DNA from: Bacteroidales bacterium
GTDB taxonomy: Bacteria > Bacteroidota > Bacteroidia > Bacteroidales > UBA3824
DNA: 64,000 bases
Direction: 5' to 3'
NCBI GenBank assembly: GCA_017417315.1
Contig: JAFPZK010000007.1
Location: forward strand, 1 to 64,000
The position numbers and the translations under genes were made by a program. Every line of letters starts with the position of its first letter. Position 1 is the stretch's first letter. The notes beneath the pieces are model-generated. The model saw nothing but the letters and a program-made list of their open reading frames with translations, was not told the origin of the DNA and made no database searches. This document shows, piece by piece, positions 63,012-64,000 of the stretch.

Positions 63012-63073
63012 AAAGTATGGTTAAAGGGATAAAAAATATACCGAACTTTATACCATACTTTATACCGAACTGT
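63012..63073. repeat. Three 12-bp tandem repeats with an inverted copy, after RloB
   Basis: ATACCGAACTTT (63038-63049), ATACCATACTTT (63050-63061) and ATACCGAACTGT (63062-63073) are direct repeats. AAAGTATGGT at 63012-63021 is the reverse complement of 63052-63061, so a 10-bp hairpin with a 30-base loop can form. The last unit touches the lgt stop codon. It might be a cassette boundary or regulator site. Confidence 0.55.
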
Positions 63074-64000
63074 TATTCTATTTCCTCCACTATATCCGCA
63101 TTAATTTTCGGGATTTCTTCTTTGTATGCTGAAATTTCAGCAATTTTTTCACGGTATTTCCACGTTAAGAAAACAATAGTTAAACCGCTTATAATCAAAC
63201 AAGTAGCGATGATTTGAGCCTGCGTTACCTCCATGCCTAAAAAATGAAGTTTGTTGTTAACGCGGATTTGTTCAATCAGCAGTCTTTCAACGCCTTGAAG
63301 CGAAAGGTATATACCGAATAACATTCCCGTAAATTTTATTTTATGTCTGAGCCAGAAAAACAGTAATGAAAAAATCACGAGCATCATCAGCGTTTCGTAA
63401 AGCGAGGTCGGAAAAACTGCCGTTGCAAGTTGATGACAATGTTGATGACCGCAATTTTCAATCGGTGCGCCGGCGTTGATAACGTTGTTCGGAAACGTTG
63501 ACGCCCAAGCCCAATCAGGAACAAAAGCAGGGGCAGGGGAGGTGTTTTCAATGCCCCAACAGCCGTCGCCGGAGAGTTGACAGCCTACACGTCCTAAGGC
63601 GTAACCGAGCGGAATACCGCACGCAGCAGCATCTAACGTATGAAAACTGCTTAAATTGTTCTTTTTTAAGAACCATGCGCCGGCAAAACCGCCGACAATT
63701 AAGCCGCCGAAAAATGTCAAACCGCTAAAAGAAAAAAGTTCACCGATAGGGTCGGCAACAAATCTGTCCCAATTTTCAAAATTATGAAAAAGTTTAGCAC
63801 CCAGAAGTCCGAAAATTCCTGTTACAACCAAAATGTTTCCCGCTAACTGGTGGGGCATCGTTTTGAGAATCACTTGTTTAGGCTTCGGTAGGGCTTTCTT
63901 ACTTTTATTACGCCAAGAATACCAAGTTACTAAACCGGCAACTAAAAGTCCGCCTAAAAAACTACCGCGTCCCGACAACAAAAAATCCTGAGCGTTTAAA
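63073..64000 (-). CDS. lgt: Prolipoprotein diacylglyceryl transferase (5' end outside window)
   Basis: The frame is open to the window edge, giving 308 residues of a truncated protein (an internal TTG near 63981 is not the true start). Several membrane helices are present. The Lgt signature is seen in GRVGCQLSGDGCWG, together with SFSGLTFFGGL, TSLYETLMMLV and GVERLLIEQIRVN. The enzyme attaches diacylglycerol to the cysteine of lipoproteins such as the GH2-like one here. The chain before the signature looks longer than in E. coli. A charged tail follows the last helix (about 280-308). Confidence 0.93.
   Translation of the reverse strand, partial: LNAQDFLLSGRGSFLGGLLVAGLVTWYSWRNKSKKALPKPKQVILKTMPHQLAGNILVVTGIFGLLGAKLFHNFENWDRFVADPIGELFSFSGLTFFGGLIVGGFAGAWFLKKNNLSSFHTLDAAACGIPLGYALGRVGCQLSGDGCWGIENTSPAPAFVPDWAWASTFPNNVINAGAPIENCGHQHCHQLATAVFPTSLYETLMMLVIFSLLFFWLRHKIKFTGMLFGIYLSLQGVERLLIEQIRVNNKLHFLGMEVTQAQIIATCLIISGLTIVFLTWKYREKIAEISAYKEEIPKINADIVEEIE

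Overview
The window reads as ordinary chromosome of a Bacteroidota bacterium, probably Bacteroidales. The evidence is the OmpH-OmpH-BamA-UppS-DUF6089-type cluster, an ExbB/ExbD operon, many SpoIIE phosphatases fused to Reg_prop/Y_Y_Y or TPR sensors, MORN/YwqK proteins, PD40-OmpA and DUF4369-type thioredoxins. The DNA is AT-rich with few Shine-Dalgarno sites, and several promoters fit the Bacteroidota form (TTTG, about 20 nt, TAnnTTTG). There is no CRISPR array, rRNA or complete mobile element. Intergenic gaps are short; none exceeds about 300 bases.

Layout. 1-2410 (+): end of a MoxR-type AAA ATPase, then a protein with an HExxH putative metallopeptidase part and a VWA domain. 2460-8418 (-): envelope biogenesis (two OmpH/Skp-like chaperones, BamA, UppS, a DUF6089-like barrel) and an SGNH hydrolase. 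8503-10975 (-): ExbB, a small membrane protein and two ExbD. Then come tRNA-Ser(GGA), fabD and an unknown exported protein. 13900-30233 (mostly +): sucC, a GH2-like lipoprotein that lacks its catalytic segment, two very large Reg_prop-Y_Y_Y-SpoIIE sensor phosphatases, a BadF-type sugar kinase, a PD40-OmpA protein and an unknown exported partner. 30273-32666: a LacI regulator and a fold-III PLP decarboxylase.

32710-39340 (-): a protein made of an internal duplication, UvrA, a microbial-type PARG and an EF-hand membrane protein; the last three form a tight operon. 39458-48320: three TPR-SpoIIE phosphatases, two in a translationally coupled tandem and one heading an apparent operon with a BNR_4 protein, a zinc ribbon and a TlpA-like protein. 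48449-54042: an anchored protein with YwqK/MORN repeats, ispH, cmk and a large MORN-repeat protein. 54030-56157 (+): an arginine decarboxylase-like enzyme and a hemerythrin/RIC-like protein. 56167-60926 (-): two tandem thioredoxin-fold proteins and two GT2 glycosyltransferases. 61116-62997 (+): an AAA ATPase with an RloB-like protein, a probable defence pair. The window ends inside lgt (-).

How it fits together. The left third maintains the outer membrane. The most unusual theme is five SpoIIE-type PP2C phosphatases with different sensor halves and no visible anti-sigma kinase or STAS partner. The first pair lies directly behind a GH2 pseudoenzyme lipoprotein that may present a ligand to them. 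Other points worth pursuing are the PARG-UvrA-EF-hand operon, the MoxR/metallopeptidase-VWA pair and the AAA-RloB cassette.
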